The notes beneath the pieces are model-generated. The model was not told the DNA's origin, made no database searches, and worked only from the letters and a program-made list of their open reading frames with translations. Of a DNA stretch of 64,000 nucleotides, positions 10,686 through 20,670 are shown piece by piece. Source of the DNA: Paulinella micropora (taxonomy: Eukaryota > Cercozoa > Imbricatea > Euglyphida); NCBI GenBank assembly GCA_009731375.1, contig BJOX01000294.1, forward strand, positions 578,186-642,185, read 5' to 3'. Positions within the stretch are counted from its first letter, which is position 1, and each line of letters begins with the position of its first letter. The position numbers and the translations under genes are program-made.

Positions 10686-11807
10686 TCACGTAAAATTTGC
10701 AATTGGTGCTTTCTTTGGTGCAAAACGATTCTGCCTTTCATGCACTATCTCTATCCCTTTGAATTCCTTTGCGACTCCTAGCCTTTTGAGTGGGTAGTAC
10801 TGTTCTAACGCAGACGCGAATTTTTCATAGGCTTCTTTGTTAGGTGCGGAAAATATTAAATCATCCACATGAAATACTCCCATTATCGCATCTCTTATAG
10901 GCTTGTCTTTCTCTACAAACATGCATAAATCGGAGTCTAACAGCCTAAATCCTAGCTTTACTAACTTAGGGGCTAGTATGTCATACCACCTTCTACCTGC
11001 CTGAGGCGCACCATATAACGCTCCATCAACACGCAATATCATCCTCTCTTTACCCTCTCTATCCATTGCTTCAGGTGGGTAGGCAAATACGGGATCTTGC
11101 ATGCGGGCATTTAAGTAAGAATTTTTGAAATCAATTCCATAAAGCTTATTTCCATGCCAGGCAGTTAGTTTGGCAAGCATGAGCAGTGAGCGATGTGAGG
11201 CACAAGGAACAAACAATTGATCAGGGATGAAACTAACTCCTGGCTCTAACATGTCTCCTCTTAAAGCTAATCTAGACTTAACAAACTTCCTTCCGTTCTC
11301 GTCTATCTTTACTTTGTGAACCCATGTGAGCCGAACTACCTTGCTAACACAAGCCTTTTTGGCTTCGCTAAATTTAACCCATGTGTATGTCTTAAAGTCT
11401 TTAATAGATTGAATCTCTTTCTTCATGCCTTCTAACAACTCTTTCGCTGTCAATCCCTGCTCAGCTATCTCTTTAGGTACACGAATGTTAAAATAAAGCA
11501 AAATTTCATTTGGTTCATTCATGCATCTGTCATAACATAACATAGCACTCTCCAACTCTCCAGCAGGCAATACGGACTCCCCCTCACTTACCTTGTACTT
11601 ATTGATCTCAGAATCTAGCATCTTCTCTAGTCTGTCCTCAAACTGAACAAAGTGAGATGGCTTAGGTTGTTTTCTAACTTTTAACCTCTCTTTGGGGGCA
11701 CACTTCTGCATAACTATGCCTGTGCGCACTTTAATCTCCCAGCCCTCTCCGTATGTCTTCTCTGCCCACTCGTCTCCCCACTCTCTTGCAAGAACTCTCA
11801 CTCTCAC
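10686..11807 (-). CDS. copia B reverse transcriptase
   Basis: 373 codons. RT motifs are in order: WVHKVKIDENGRKFVKSRLA, SHRSLLMLAKLTAWHGNKLY, motif A GIDFKNSYLNARM with the first Asp, GALYGAPQAGRRWYDILAPK (motif B of copia), and motif C VFHVDDLIFSA with the DD pair. Length is close to normal for copia RT, and all catalytic Asp residues are present. It copies the genomic RNA inside the particle. The segment before it (11808-12064) reads only in other frames and holds TG-rich sequence. Confidence 0.9.
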   Translation of the reverse strand: MRVRVLAREWGDEWAEKTYGEGWEIKVRTGIVMQKCAPKERLKVRKQPKPSHFVQFEDRLEKMLDSEINKYKVSEGESVLPAGELESAMLCYDRCMNEPNEILLYFNIRVPKEIAEQGLTAKELLEGMKKEIQSIKDFKTYTWVKFSEAKKACVSKVVRLTWVHKVKIDENGRKFVKSRLALRGDMLEPGVSFIPDQLFVPCASHRSLLMLAKLTAWHGNKLYGIDFKNSYLNARMQDPVFAYPPEAMDREGKERMILRVDGALYGAPQAGRRWYDILAPKLVKLGFRLLDSDLCMFVEKDKPIRDAIMGVFHVDDLIFSAPNKEAYEKFASALEQYYPLKRLGVAKEFKGIEIVHERQNRFAPKKAPIANFT

Positions 11808-12064
11808 TCCCTCTAGTTCCTGAACCTCAACTACTTTTTCTTTTCGTTTTAGTTCACTATGCGGTCGTGATGGTGGTTGTTGTGCTTGTGGTTGTTGTTG
11901 TGCCTGTCGTCTTATTCGTTTTCCTTCTTGAACTATGTTAGCTTCTGTGATCTTGTCACTCTGCTCCCATGTTCTTCCTTTACTAGGTTGCTCGCTCTCT
12001 TCATATGCTCTTCTCTTATGCTGTGCTTGAGGGTCAGATGCATCTGTGAGTGCGTGTGCATGTC

Positions 12065-13479
12065 CTAGTCCTGTGTTGTTTGTCTGTGGGGTTGTGTCGG
12101 TGGGATGGGGTGCAGCTGTCGGTGTGGTGTCGATGTCCTGTGTTGAAAAGCTATCTTGTGTTTGTGTGTGTTTGTGATCTGTGCTGACTCCCCTTGTGTC
12201 CCCTCCATACTCCCCCTGTCCTTGTTGACTATCTGACTGACTAACGTTATCGACATTGTCGTATGTGTCGTCATCGTCATGAGTCTGTGTCGTGTCCTCT
12301 TGTGTGTGGGTGGTAGTGGCTGTGGTGGTGGTGGGTGTGGAGTGTGTTTGTTCAACATCGACATCCTTATTTCACTCTCCCCCTCAGCTACATCCTCATC
12401 CCACTTGACTGTTCTCTCTGGATGTGCTTCTTTGCCTATCACGTACGGGTTGAACCGCACGTTCCTAACTCCTGTCACTACTTTCCTACCGTCCCACACT
12501 CTATATAACTCTCTAAATAAGTCATACCCTACTAGCATAACTTTTTTTCCTCTAAACTGTCCCTTTCTACCCTTGCCTGTATACATTACTCCCATGCAGG
12601 CTATCGGTCTAAGGTGTTTCAAAAACGGTTTCCTTCCCAACAACTGCTCAAACGGGGACATTCCCTTCCTTGGTCCTTGGGTGGCATGCAAAATGTTATG
12701 TAGAGTGGTTGCCGAATGTTCCATTTCTGCCCAGAAAGAAATGGGCAGGTGGGCATGGTAACGCATGGCTCTTGCGGCCCCAGCCGTAATGTCATTGGCT
12801 TTTTCAGCTATAGGGTTACCATCTTTGTCCCCCGTTGCTGACGTTTTCCATATAAACTGAATAGACTTCCACCACTCTATCACCTCTTTCGGGACATCAA
12901 ACTCTTGATCACGTCTACCGCCTGCTTAATGCAGTCAATAAATTCGTTCTTATGTGCAAGATAATAATCCTTAATCAACAACGAGTAATCGTCAGTGACC
13001 GAAAATTTATGTCTCTCACCGTGTATTGACCGTGCTGACCACGTTCCGGTGTCTATGTGTAATACCACTCCTGGCTTACTAGCTCTCCCTATCTTATTAA
13101 CTTTAAACCTAGGCAATTGCTTTGCCTTACCTATCATGCATGATTCGCAAAATTCTACTTTCTTCTCATTTCCTACAAGCTTTATGCCTAATGCATTTGC
13201 CAGTGCTCTCATCTTCTTAATGTTATAGTGTCCACATGCATAATGGAACAATTCTATGTATACCTTCCTAATCACACCAGGCTTGCAGGGATAAGACGCA
13301 TACAGCGTTACCTCCCCTGTTTTGCCTTCTGTCTGCCTACGCTTCTGTCTTTCCTCTTGGGGTTTCCCTCCCCTTTTACCCCACCACTTCTCTTTCTTGT
13401 TCTGTGGGGGTTCATAACGCTCATTTATGTCCAATGGAGTGTCAAATTCATCGTCCCATCTATAAAGAAGGGTTGACAT
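12065..13479 (-). CDS. copia B integrase (two frames)
   Basis: The first frame (13479-12880) carries the HHCC zinc module (FHYACGHYNIKKMRALANAL ... CESC) and the first two catalytic acids (LHIDTG, TDDYS). The second (12883-12065) carries IAEKAND with the likely catalytic Glu, the copia block LPISFWAEMEHSATTLHNIL, GMSPFEQLLGRKPFLKHLRP, and the C-terminal GKKVMLVGYDLFRELYRVWD motif, followed by a His/Thr/Pro-rich tail. The two frames overlap by four bases at 12880-12883, so one frameshift separates the catalytic residues; the copy is probably inactive unless this is a sequencing indel. Confidence 0.85.
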
Positions 13480-13483
13480 GAGT

Positions 13484-15172
13484 CTACCTCTTACCAGTAT
13501 GTCTCTCTCCTCTAATCTTATGGGGTGTGAGTATGACTAGCTGTCCGTTTTGGTGAATGATTGATCGGTAAAGGGTATTATCCATCCTGCCGGTTGAGGC
13601 AATATTCACGGGTAGCCTGGCATCAAGGAGCATTGGCCTTGACACCGTAATTGGCCTACCGTGTCCATTTATGCGCGTCACTCTTGCCGTCCCCTCCTGT
13701 CCTATCTCACACTCTCTATTACCTGTAATTAGCTTGACAGGGGGAACGGACTTAATGTCGTGTAACATTTCAGGGTTGCATGCTATTTCTCGTGACGACC
13801 CGCTATCCTGAACTATCGTGCTTTTTCTGTCTCGCCCCCCTTCCCCATCTAACACTAGTGCGTAGTTCTGTTTGCTGTTCTTGTGTTGTGATGGTGCTAG
13901 TGGTTGTGTGGTGTTGCTGCTTTGGGTTTGTGTTGGCGGGGATAGTGTTGTGCGTGCTGCGTGTGCAATATACACTCCCCCTATCGCTCTCACCACATCT
14001 GTCAAGAACTCCTCCAGCACTAACTTCCCTTCACTCACTCTCTTTACCTCACCACTGCTTTCTCTAATGCATGTTGTTGTGAGTTGTTGAGCGAGCTGTT
14101 CTATGTCTTTGAAAGTGATGATGGTGTGTGGTTGGGTTTGAGGTTTTGGACCAGTTTGTGGTGTCGGGGTTCCCGCTGCGCCTTCACGCTGCTTCGCCTT
14201 GGCCTCCCCGGTCCCTACGGCAACACTGGGTAGTCCGGCAGATGCCGGACTCCCACTCTTAGCGTGAGTCTTCTTGATAATGCAGTGTTTTTCAAAATGT
14301 TTCTTAACATTGCCCTTCCGCGTAAATGTTAGAAATTCCGGGTCGACATCACTATCATCTAAGCATGATGCCATTGCCATGTCATGCATGATCTCATCTG
14401 AACATCTAGAGTCATTGTCACTGTAATAGTACGACTCCTCCATCTCTTCCTCTCCTTCTTCTTCCTCACTGGTCTCTCTTTGCATTGTTGTGCCATCTGT
14501 TTGCGTGACATGAGTGGGTGATGCGGTGTGAGGTGTTTGTGTGGTGGAGGTGTGTTTTTGTGGTGATGTCTCTACATGCCTGCTCCCCCTCACTTCCTTT
14601 TTCACTCCCTTTTGCTTACTGCTGTGATGTTTTCCCTTTTTCTTTTTGTTATCGTTCTTGTCTTCACTCGCTTTAGCTTTCTTACGGGGTTTCTTTGCTG
14701 GGCAATACTTGTTGGTATGGCCTTTCTCATTGCACTCGTAACAAGTGACTTTGAGCCACCATTCTTCCTTCTTCTTGAATTTTCTGAACTTGCCCTTACC
14801 CCCTTCGTCCTCATCTCCCTTATCTCCTGCTAAGAGGTTTGTCTCCCTCTTCTGCCTCGTGGGCTTTTCAGATCTCTTTTCAGGTCTCTCCTTCCTCTCT
14901 TCCACTCTCCACTTATCCTTTCTCCACAACGCCCATGTGTCTCTCGCGCTGTCAACTAAGTCGTCAAATCCTGGTCTGAGGTTGGTGGGTAGGTTGAAGT
15001 AGAGTGCTTTGAAGTTCTCTCCGTATGCGGGGTGTTTTGCGAGCTTAGCAAGCAGGGCTCTTATGAGGTCGTCTTCGTCGAATGGGTGGGTTCTGTGACT
15101 TTCTACCTCTCCCTTCATTGCAATATAATCATTCAACCATGCATCAACATTTTGTCCGGGTTTTGGATACAT
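13484..15172 (-). CDS. copia B Gag-protease
   Basis: 562 codons. It opens with a UBN2-like Gag region (VDAWLNDYIAMKGEVESHRT, then a helical LIRALLAKLAKHPAYGENFK). A basic Lys-rich stretch follows, then a CCHC zinc knuckle CYECNEKGHTNKYC (about residue 145), a long Ser/Thr/Glu-rich spacer, and near the C-terminus the aspartic protease motif VQDSGSSREIAC. The start is probably upstream, because frame 15534-15205 continues Gag (KDWAKLTDEQKKNWIEKRAK). It packages RNA and cleaves the polyprotein. Confidence 0.85.
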   Translation of the reverse strand: MYPKPGQNVDAWLNDYIAMKGEVESHRTHPFDEDDLIRALLAKLAKHPAYGENFKALYFNLPTNLRPGFDDLVDSARDTWALWRKDKWRVEERKERPEKRSEKPTRQKRETNLLAGDKGDEDEGGKGKFRKFKKKEEWWLKVTCYECNEKGHTNKYCPAKKPRKKAKASEDKNDNKKKKGKHHSSKQKGVKKEVRGSRHVETSPQKHTSTTQTPHTASPTHVTQTDGTTMQRETSEEEEGEEEMEESYYYSDNDSRCSDEIMHDMAMASCLDDSDVDPEFLTFTRKGNVKKHFEKHCIIKKTHAKSGSPASAGLPSVAVGTGEAKAKQREGAAGTPTPQTGPKPQTQPHTIITFKDIEQLAQQLTTTCIRESSGEVKRVSEGKLVLEEFLTDVVRAIGGVYIAHAARTTLSPPTQTQSSNTTQPLAPSQHKNSKQNYALVLDGEGGRDRKSTIVQDSGSSREIACNPEMLHDIKSVPPVKLITGNRECEIGQEGTARVTRINGHGRPITVSRPMLLDARLPVNIASTGRMDNTLYRSIIHQNGQLVILTPHKIRGERHTGKR

Positions 15173-15204
15173 GTTCTCGAAAATTTGCGCTTTTATGTTC
15201 TTGT

Positions 15205-15534
15205 TTACCCCGGAGATTGAACCAACTTGGCACGCACTGCCTCTATCAGCTCTATCGGTCCTGTGATTGTCTTAGTACGCAAATATCGAACGACAACAAG
15301 ATGAGAAAAAGTAACAGACAGAATGAGTTGTAGTGTTCGCATGCGCTCATAATGCTTCTTTTCTTTCTGTACTACTTTCACTCTGAGTGTGTGTGCTCGT
15401 TTCGACTGTCTTCGTTTCTCATGCTTCATCTTCTTTGCTCTTTTCTCTATCCAGTTTTTCTTTTGTTCGTCAGTGAGTTTAGCCCAATCCTTCTGTCTGT
15501 CGTCAGAGGGTGTCTTTCCTTCGTCTTTCTTCAC
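15205..15534 (-). CDS. copia B Gag N-terminal frame
   Basis: 109 codons, Lys-rich (DDRQKDWAKLTDEQKKNWIE), lying between the 5' LTR and the main Gag frame. Its C-terminal part (TITGPIELIEAVRAKLVQSP) reads like the start of a copia Gag. A frame break near 15172-15205 separates it from the rest. Confidence 0.5.
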   Translation of the reverse strand: MKKDEGKTPSDDRQKDWAKLTDEQKKNWIEKRAKKMKHEKRRQSKRAHTLRVKVVQKEKKHYERMRTLQLILSVTFSHLVVVRYLRTKTITGPIELIEAVRAKLVQSPG

Positions 15535-15876
15535 CGTTTTGGGTCTCTGCTTGCCTGCGTCTGACGAACTACCTTCATCGTCAGTGTCTACATCAGGGGT
15601 ATCCTCTTAGTCAGGTTCATCAGGTAACTCCCTCTCCTCAATCTCCAGTGCTTTGACTGGGTCGTAAGGATATTTAACCTTTGCCTTTGCTGGGTCATCA
15701 AATGCCAGCGTGACGCTCACCAAGCCAGGCACTGATGCCCTTTGCATAGTTCACTAGCTTGTAACGGAAGTCGGAATAATTCCGAGTGGTACCATCCAAC
15801 TGCGGGATGTACTCTTGCTTTAAACTCATTGTTTTCTCAGTTCCAAGGCCCATAACCTTTGGGAAGCTACCCATCG

Positions 15877-16133
15877 TGGAACCTTTACCGACTCCTTTCA
15901 GAGTATATCCGGGCTACCAAGCAAGACTATCAACGCAGTATGGAAACGCACTTTAATAACTCGTATAATAAACTTGAAGAACTAACGCTTTGACTTCCCG
16001 CCACGTCACAGACTGACTAATTTAGGCATAGGTCTTACGCATTTCGGTTAACATTGGCATTATTGACTGTCCTGCCTATTGACAAATCAACTACCTAACG
16101 GTAACGTTGAATTAAATTGAAATAGTAACGACC
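15877..16133 (-). repeat. 5' LTR of copia B
   Basis: About 257 bp, closely similar to 9043-9290. The minus-strand 3' end is GGTTCCA, followed by CGATGGGTAGCTTCCCAAAG, the likely primer-binding and leader region. The outer end lacks the terminal T of TG (reads CGGTCGTT). Confidence 0.85.
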
Positions 16134-17469
16134 GGGCCAACGAAATTATAATATATTATCAGGGATGAACTTCCGCAGTTTCGGCCCGGTGTGTCGAGTC
16201 ACGCCTGTGCTATGCTATCTATCTAGCCACAAGCAGTGACACGCCGGGCAGTTTGAGGTGGGTGCCTCAAGTTCAGCATGCCCACGGTTGAAATGTTGTC
16301 ACGGCGACTGTCTGCTGCACGTCGACCCTTCAACTCACTGCACTTTCCTGTTGAAGGCATAATGCCTCTCCTTCCAGACTCGTGACTAAGTGCAACTGAT
16401 TAAAGCTGCAGTGACGCAGCCTGAGTCCGCTGATCAAGGCTCGATCAGAACCTGTTAGACCATTATCAAGTTATTATAGTAATATAATAATCTATGATAG
16501 CAACTACACTCTATCAGCTGCGTACTACAGCTTTCATAAGAAAAGGCGCCAACAGAACACGCCACGTAACTTGACTGGCAGGATTCATAAGTAATGACTC
16601 TACAGACACAGTTACTCCGGGATACGGCCGGCCTTAACTATTAATTAAGATTATTAGTTCCAACAAACGGTAACAAGAGTTGAAACTAATTAATATACGC
16701 CTCAATTTTCCACTTTTGTATCTCTTTATACCACTTCCATTTCACTCCGAAGGCTTATTAAATATAGAAAAGAATTTCGTTATTAATAGTTTTTTTACGC
16801 AAACACTGATAAGATACTTACCACTTGGAGTGAATTATTACCGGTAATACGTAATCATGGCCTGGGACGGATTTTATTAATAACACTGGTCAATACAGTG
16901 TACTAACCATAATTAATAAATAAGTGTAGGATGGGGATCGAAATGTGATGGATGTAAAGAATTAAGTTGCTGATAGGCTGGCATAACCTAGGAAATGGGC
17001 TGGCAGTGACTTTGCGGGCACTGCTAGCGCCGAGTGATGTGGGGACGAGGGCGGCTGCAAACGCCCAGCAGCACAGGGGAGCTTACAGCAGTTTCGTGAG
17101 GCGGTGTGGCAGCGACCCACAACAGCTTGAGAGATCACTGGACACGTTGAACTTCACACTCAGCTGCGGCAAAATGATCCAACTTTGAACTTTTCTCGTG
17201 ATCAATATTTGACCCGATATAATCATACCGAGCAGCGATGGAAAGCCCTTGTTCTGAGGTTTCGTACAGTGGTTCAGCACCGCCCTACTACTATGGACCG
17301 AAGAGAATGAGATCAAAGTGGGATAAATTGCTACTCGCACGTGTCAAGTACTATCGTCAAGCTTGTCATGAGTGCTATAAATTACTATGGAAAAACATGC
17401 AGAATAAGCTCGAAGACAAGAAGCGGACTGGCGCGGCGCTTGCCTCTCTTCAAGTCAAGCTTGTTCTAC
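16134..17469. other. Intergenic between copia B and the carrier gene
   Basis: Holds dispersed repeat family 1, copy 2 (16453-16634), AT-rich DNA to about 16940, then more GC-balanced DNA to 17469. Open frames at 16967-17188 and 17238-17477 show no recognisable domain and no splice-supported partner, so no gene is called. Confidence 0.5.
16453..16634 (+). repeat. Dispersed repeat family 1, copy 2
   Basis: Same orientation as 348-514. Shares TAATAATCTATGATAGCAAC, the CACTCTATCAGC block and the terminal CGGCCGGCC. Confidence 0.7.
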
Positions 17470-17575
17470 ACCTCTAAAAATTCAGGCTTCTGGTGCGAGG
17501 GGGCCACCCCAGGCCAGCAAAAGCTGGCATAAGGTGGCTCTTTCTCGCACCTGAAACCCGAAACTTCGGGCCAGT
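17470..17575. repeat. Foldback (hairpin) repeat, copy 1
   Basis: Nested inverted arms: GGTGCGAG (17492) with CTCGCACC (17544-17551), GGCCACC with GGTGGC, and a central CCAGC-AAAA-GCTGG. The flank TCTAAAAATTC is shared with copy 2 at 40985-41078, which lies in the opposite orientation. It starts 21 bp beyond the YHM2 stop codon, so it would lie in the 3' UTR or cleavage region. Could be a MITE-like foldback element or a structured 3'-end signal. Confidence 0.75.
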
Positions 17576-17595
17576 GTAACAATGGGATGGCATAC

Positions 17596-17966
17596 TCAAG
17601 GCATGCCCATGGCCTCCTTCACCATGCGTGCCCCGGTAACCATGAAGAGCGTTTGCCACATGCCCAGGCAAATGCGAGGAAACACGCCCGAAAACAACCC
17701 AGCCACTCCTACAGACATGTACGTGTATATGTGTATGCATATGTACACATATATATGCAGAAACATAAAGAAATAGATACAACATGCTAGGCGCACCTTG
17801 TTTCTGGACCACTCTGGACATGACTGCGTATGTATATCTCTTTCTATATGTATACATACATGCATATATATATATATATCGAATTGAACCTTGTTTCTGC
17901 ATGACATTGGACATGACTTTGAGCATGTTTTCGCTCTTTCCCCCTGCCGCAGCCGTCGCCTGCCGT

Positions 17967-18021
<55 letters not shown>

Positions 18022-18574
18022 GGATGTGTGTGTGCATACACACATATATTACATACACACATACACACGACCTGTGCCTCTACGCGGGCTACTTCGAAGG
18101 GGTGGTTCCAGCAGGCCAGAGCGCCCCCGCCCAGCCCACACAACACCTACATCATGACCATCATGATGATGATCATAGTAATAGTAATAATAATCATCAG
18201 TTCAACAGGCAAAGCCCCCTCCCATCCCACAACACCTACATGATGACGACGACGATGATGATGATAATGATGATGATGATAATGATGATAATGATGATGA
18301 TGATGATGATGATGACGATGATGAGGATGATGATGATGATGATGATGATGACGATGATGATGATAATGATGATAATGATGATGATGATGATGAAATCTAG
18401 TGGTCCACCCTCTGTGAGGGAAGAGGCGAAAGGAGGGAGGATGGAAGCGGGTGCACATGTAGAGGAAGGAGACCTCCTCTGTCTTGGTGAGCTTGGCGTC
18501 TGCCGGCTTGCCCTTCTTGACCTGCTCCCACAGCGCGCGCGCGAACACATCCATCCAGCCATTTATCTACCTAC

Positions 18575-18627
<53 letters not shown>

Positions 18628-18628
18628 C

Positions 18629-18697
<69 letters not shown>

Positions 18698-18710
18698 CCT
18701 ACCTACCTAC

Positions 18711-18755
<45 letters not shown>

Positions 18756-19418
18756 CATCTATCCCCGGAGACAGACTTTGCCATTGGCAACTACAGCCTG
18801 GGGTTCAGATCTAACTATCTCCTATATTGACGGTTTTGTGTCCGCCGTTGATCGCGCGCAGCGGATCGTGCGCAGCGCAGGGCTAACAGGCAACCAACTT
18901 CCGACCGGGGCCGTGATCGAAAGGATTGATGAAGGAAGTCACTCACAACGAGCTTGAACTCCCGAAACCTCGGCTTTGGCGACCATCATCTCCGTATGGC
19001 ACACGCCCCTGGGCCTGGGGGAGTCTTTTAGTGCTTGTTCTGTACAGTTCAAGGGTTCGGCTACCTTTCGACTTGAACTGGGCACGGGCACCAACCCGAG
19101 CGGGTGGTTGGTGCACAGCTTGTGAAGTGCTGAGAGTTCCTGTCCGGGGGTAGTATTGGAGGCTCATGGCTTTTGCAGCTAGGCCACGCCCATATATTAA
19201 ACACATATCTATCTATCAACCTACCTACCTACCTACCTACCTACCTAACTACCTACCTACATTCCTATCTATCTATTTCTTCTTGACCTGCTCGCGCAGT
19301 GCGTCAGTGAATCCCTGTCGCGAAGCCCAGTTGGTAGCCTAGATCACAGCACACAACCACACACATCCACACAAATATCCTTCGCTCTCATTCAGTCCAC
19401 CTGTCGGAAGGCGATGCA

Positions 19419-19469
<51 letters not shown>

Positions 19470-19543
19470 GATCTACCTATCGATCTACCTATCTATCTAC
19501 CTATCTAGTCCACCTATCTAGTTTACCTATCTTATCTACCTAC

Positions 19544-19590
<47 letters not shown>

Positions 19591-20026
19591 CCTGCCTGCC
19601 TACCTACCTACCTACCTACCTACCTACCTACCCACATATCTACCTATCTAATCAATCTACTTGCCTACCTATCCTTGGCTGACCTGTCGGAAGGCGATGG
19701 CGGTGCCGCCTGGGTAGAAGCCCTTGAGGCCGCTCTTGTTCCACGTGTTCCTGACCAGCGTCAACACGCTAGACTCACCACCCGTGACCTGAACCAGCAT
19801 GGTATGGTTATGGTTATGGTTATGGTTATGGCTATGGTTATGGCTATGGCTATGTTTATATCGCTCCACTGAAAAACATTGTGTGACCTTGGCGGTGACG
19901 AGGTAGGTGCAGGGGCCCATGACGGAGGTTTGGCAGACACCTACATACACACATACATACATACATCACAAATACATACACACACATACATACATATGTA
20001 CATACATACATACATACATACATACA

Positions 20027-20060
<34 letters not shown>

Positions 20061-20626
20061 CACATATACATACATACATACCGCCGCCCGCGCCGCCGAT
20101 CACAGCCGACATAATCGGGGAGGCGCCCAGCCCGTCGCACATCTGACACAACACGCCGCACAACGACACAAGACGGATATGATGTGAAGACCAGTCTTTC
20201 TTGTTGATGTTGTTGTTTTAGTGTATGTCTGGGAGAAGTCACGACAGAGTGCACATGCCGCAAAGCGGGCAGGGCTTTTATGTCGTGTCTGCTTTTAAAT
20301 CGGGCACAAACAAACACGACAGACAGAGAGACAGACCCTACCGCGATAAAGGATTTGCTGAAGAGGAAAACGGCAGTGGTGTGATTGTGTGTAATGAGGT
20401 GGAGGGAAAGGTAAAGGAGAGAGAGAGAGGGGGGGGAGGGGGGGGGGGGGAAGGGGGGGGNNNNNNNNNNAGGGGGGGGGGGGGGGGGGGGGGGTAAGTG
20501 CGGAGAGAGAGAGAGAGAGAGAGAGATAGAGAGCGCTCACTCGCATGATTGCGTCTTTGCTGAACAAGAGCACGGCGCCCTTGCTGAAGCTCTCCACCAT
20601 CTTGGCGCTGCATATGGCACACATAG

Positions 20627-20670
<44 letters not shown>

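Larger units (their letters stand above)
9043..16133 (-). mobile_element. Ty1/copia-type LTR retrotransposon B
   Basis: About 7.1 kb with similar direct LTRs at 15877-16133 (5') and 9043-9290 (3'). Internal minus-strand order is Gag, zinc knuckle, protease, integrase, RT, RNase H and a small extra ORF, which is copia order. Individual domains are long and open, but the frame changes between Gag-PR, IN, RT and RNase H, so either several frameshifts have occurred or translation is unusual. No target-site duplication is evident at the outer LTR edges. Confidence 0.9.

Noticed and set aside
18484-18957. Long frames encoding [25 protein letters not shown], poly-Glu, poly-Ser and similar, throughout the window
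   Set aside because: They are translations of tetra- and trinucleotide microsatellites, open in several registers and on both strands.
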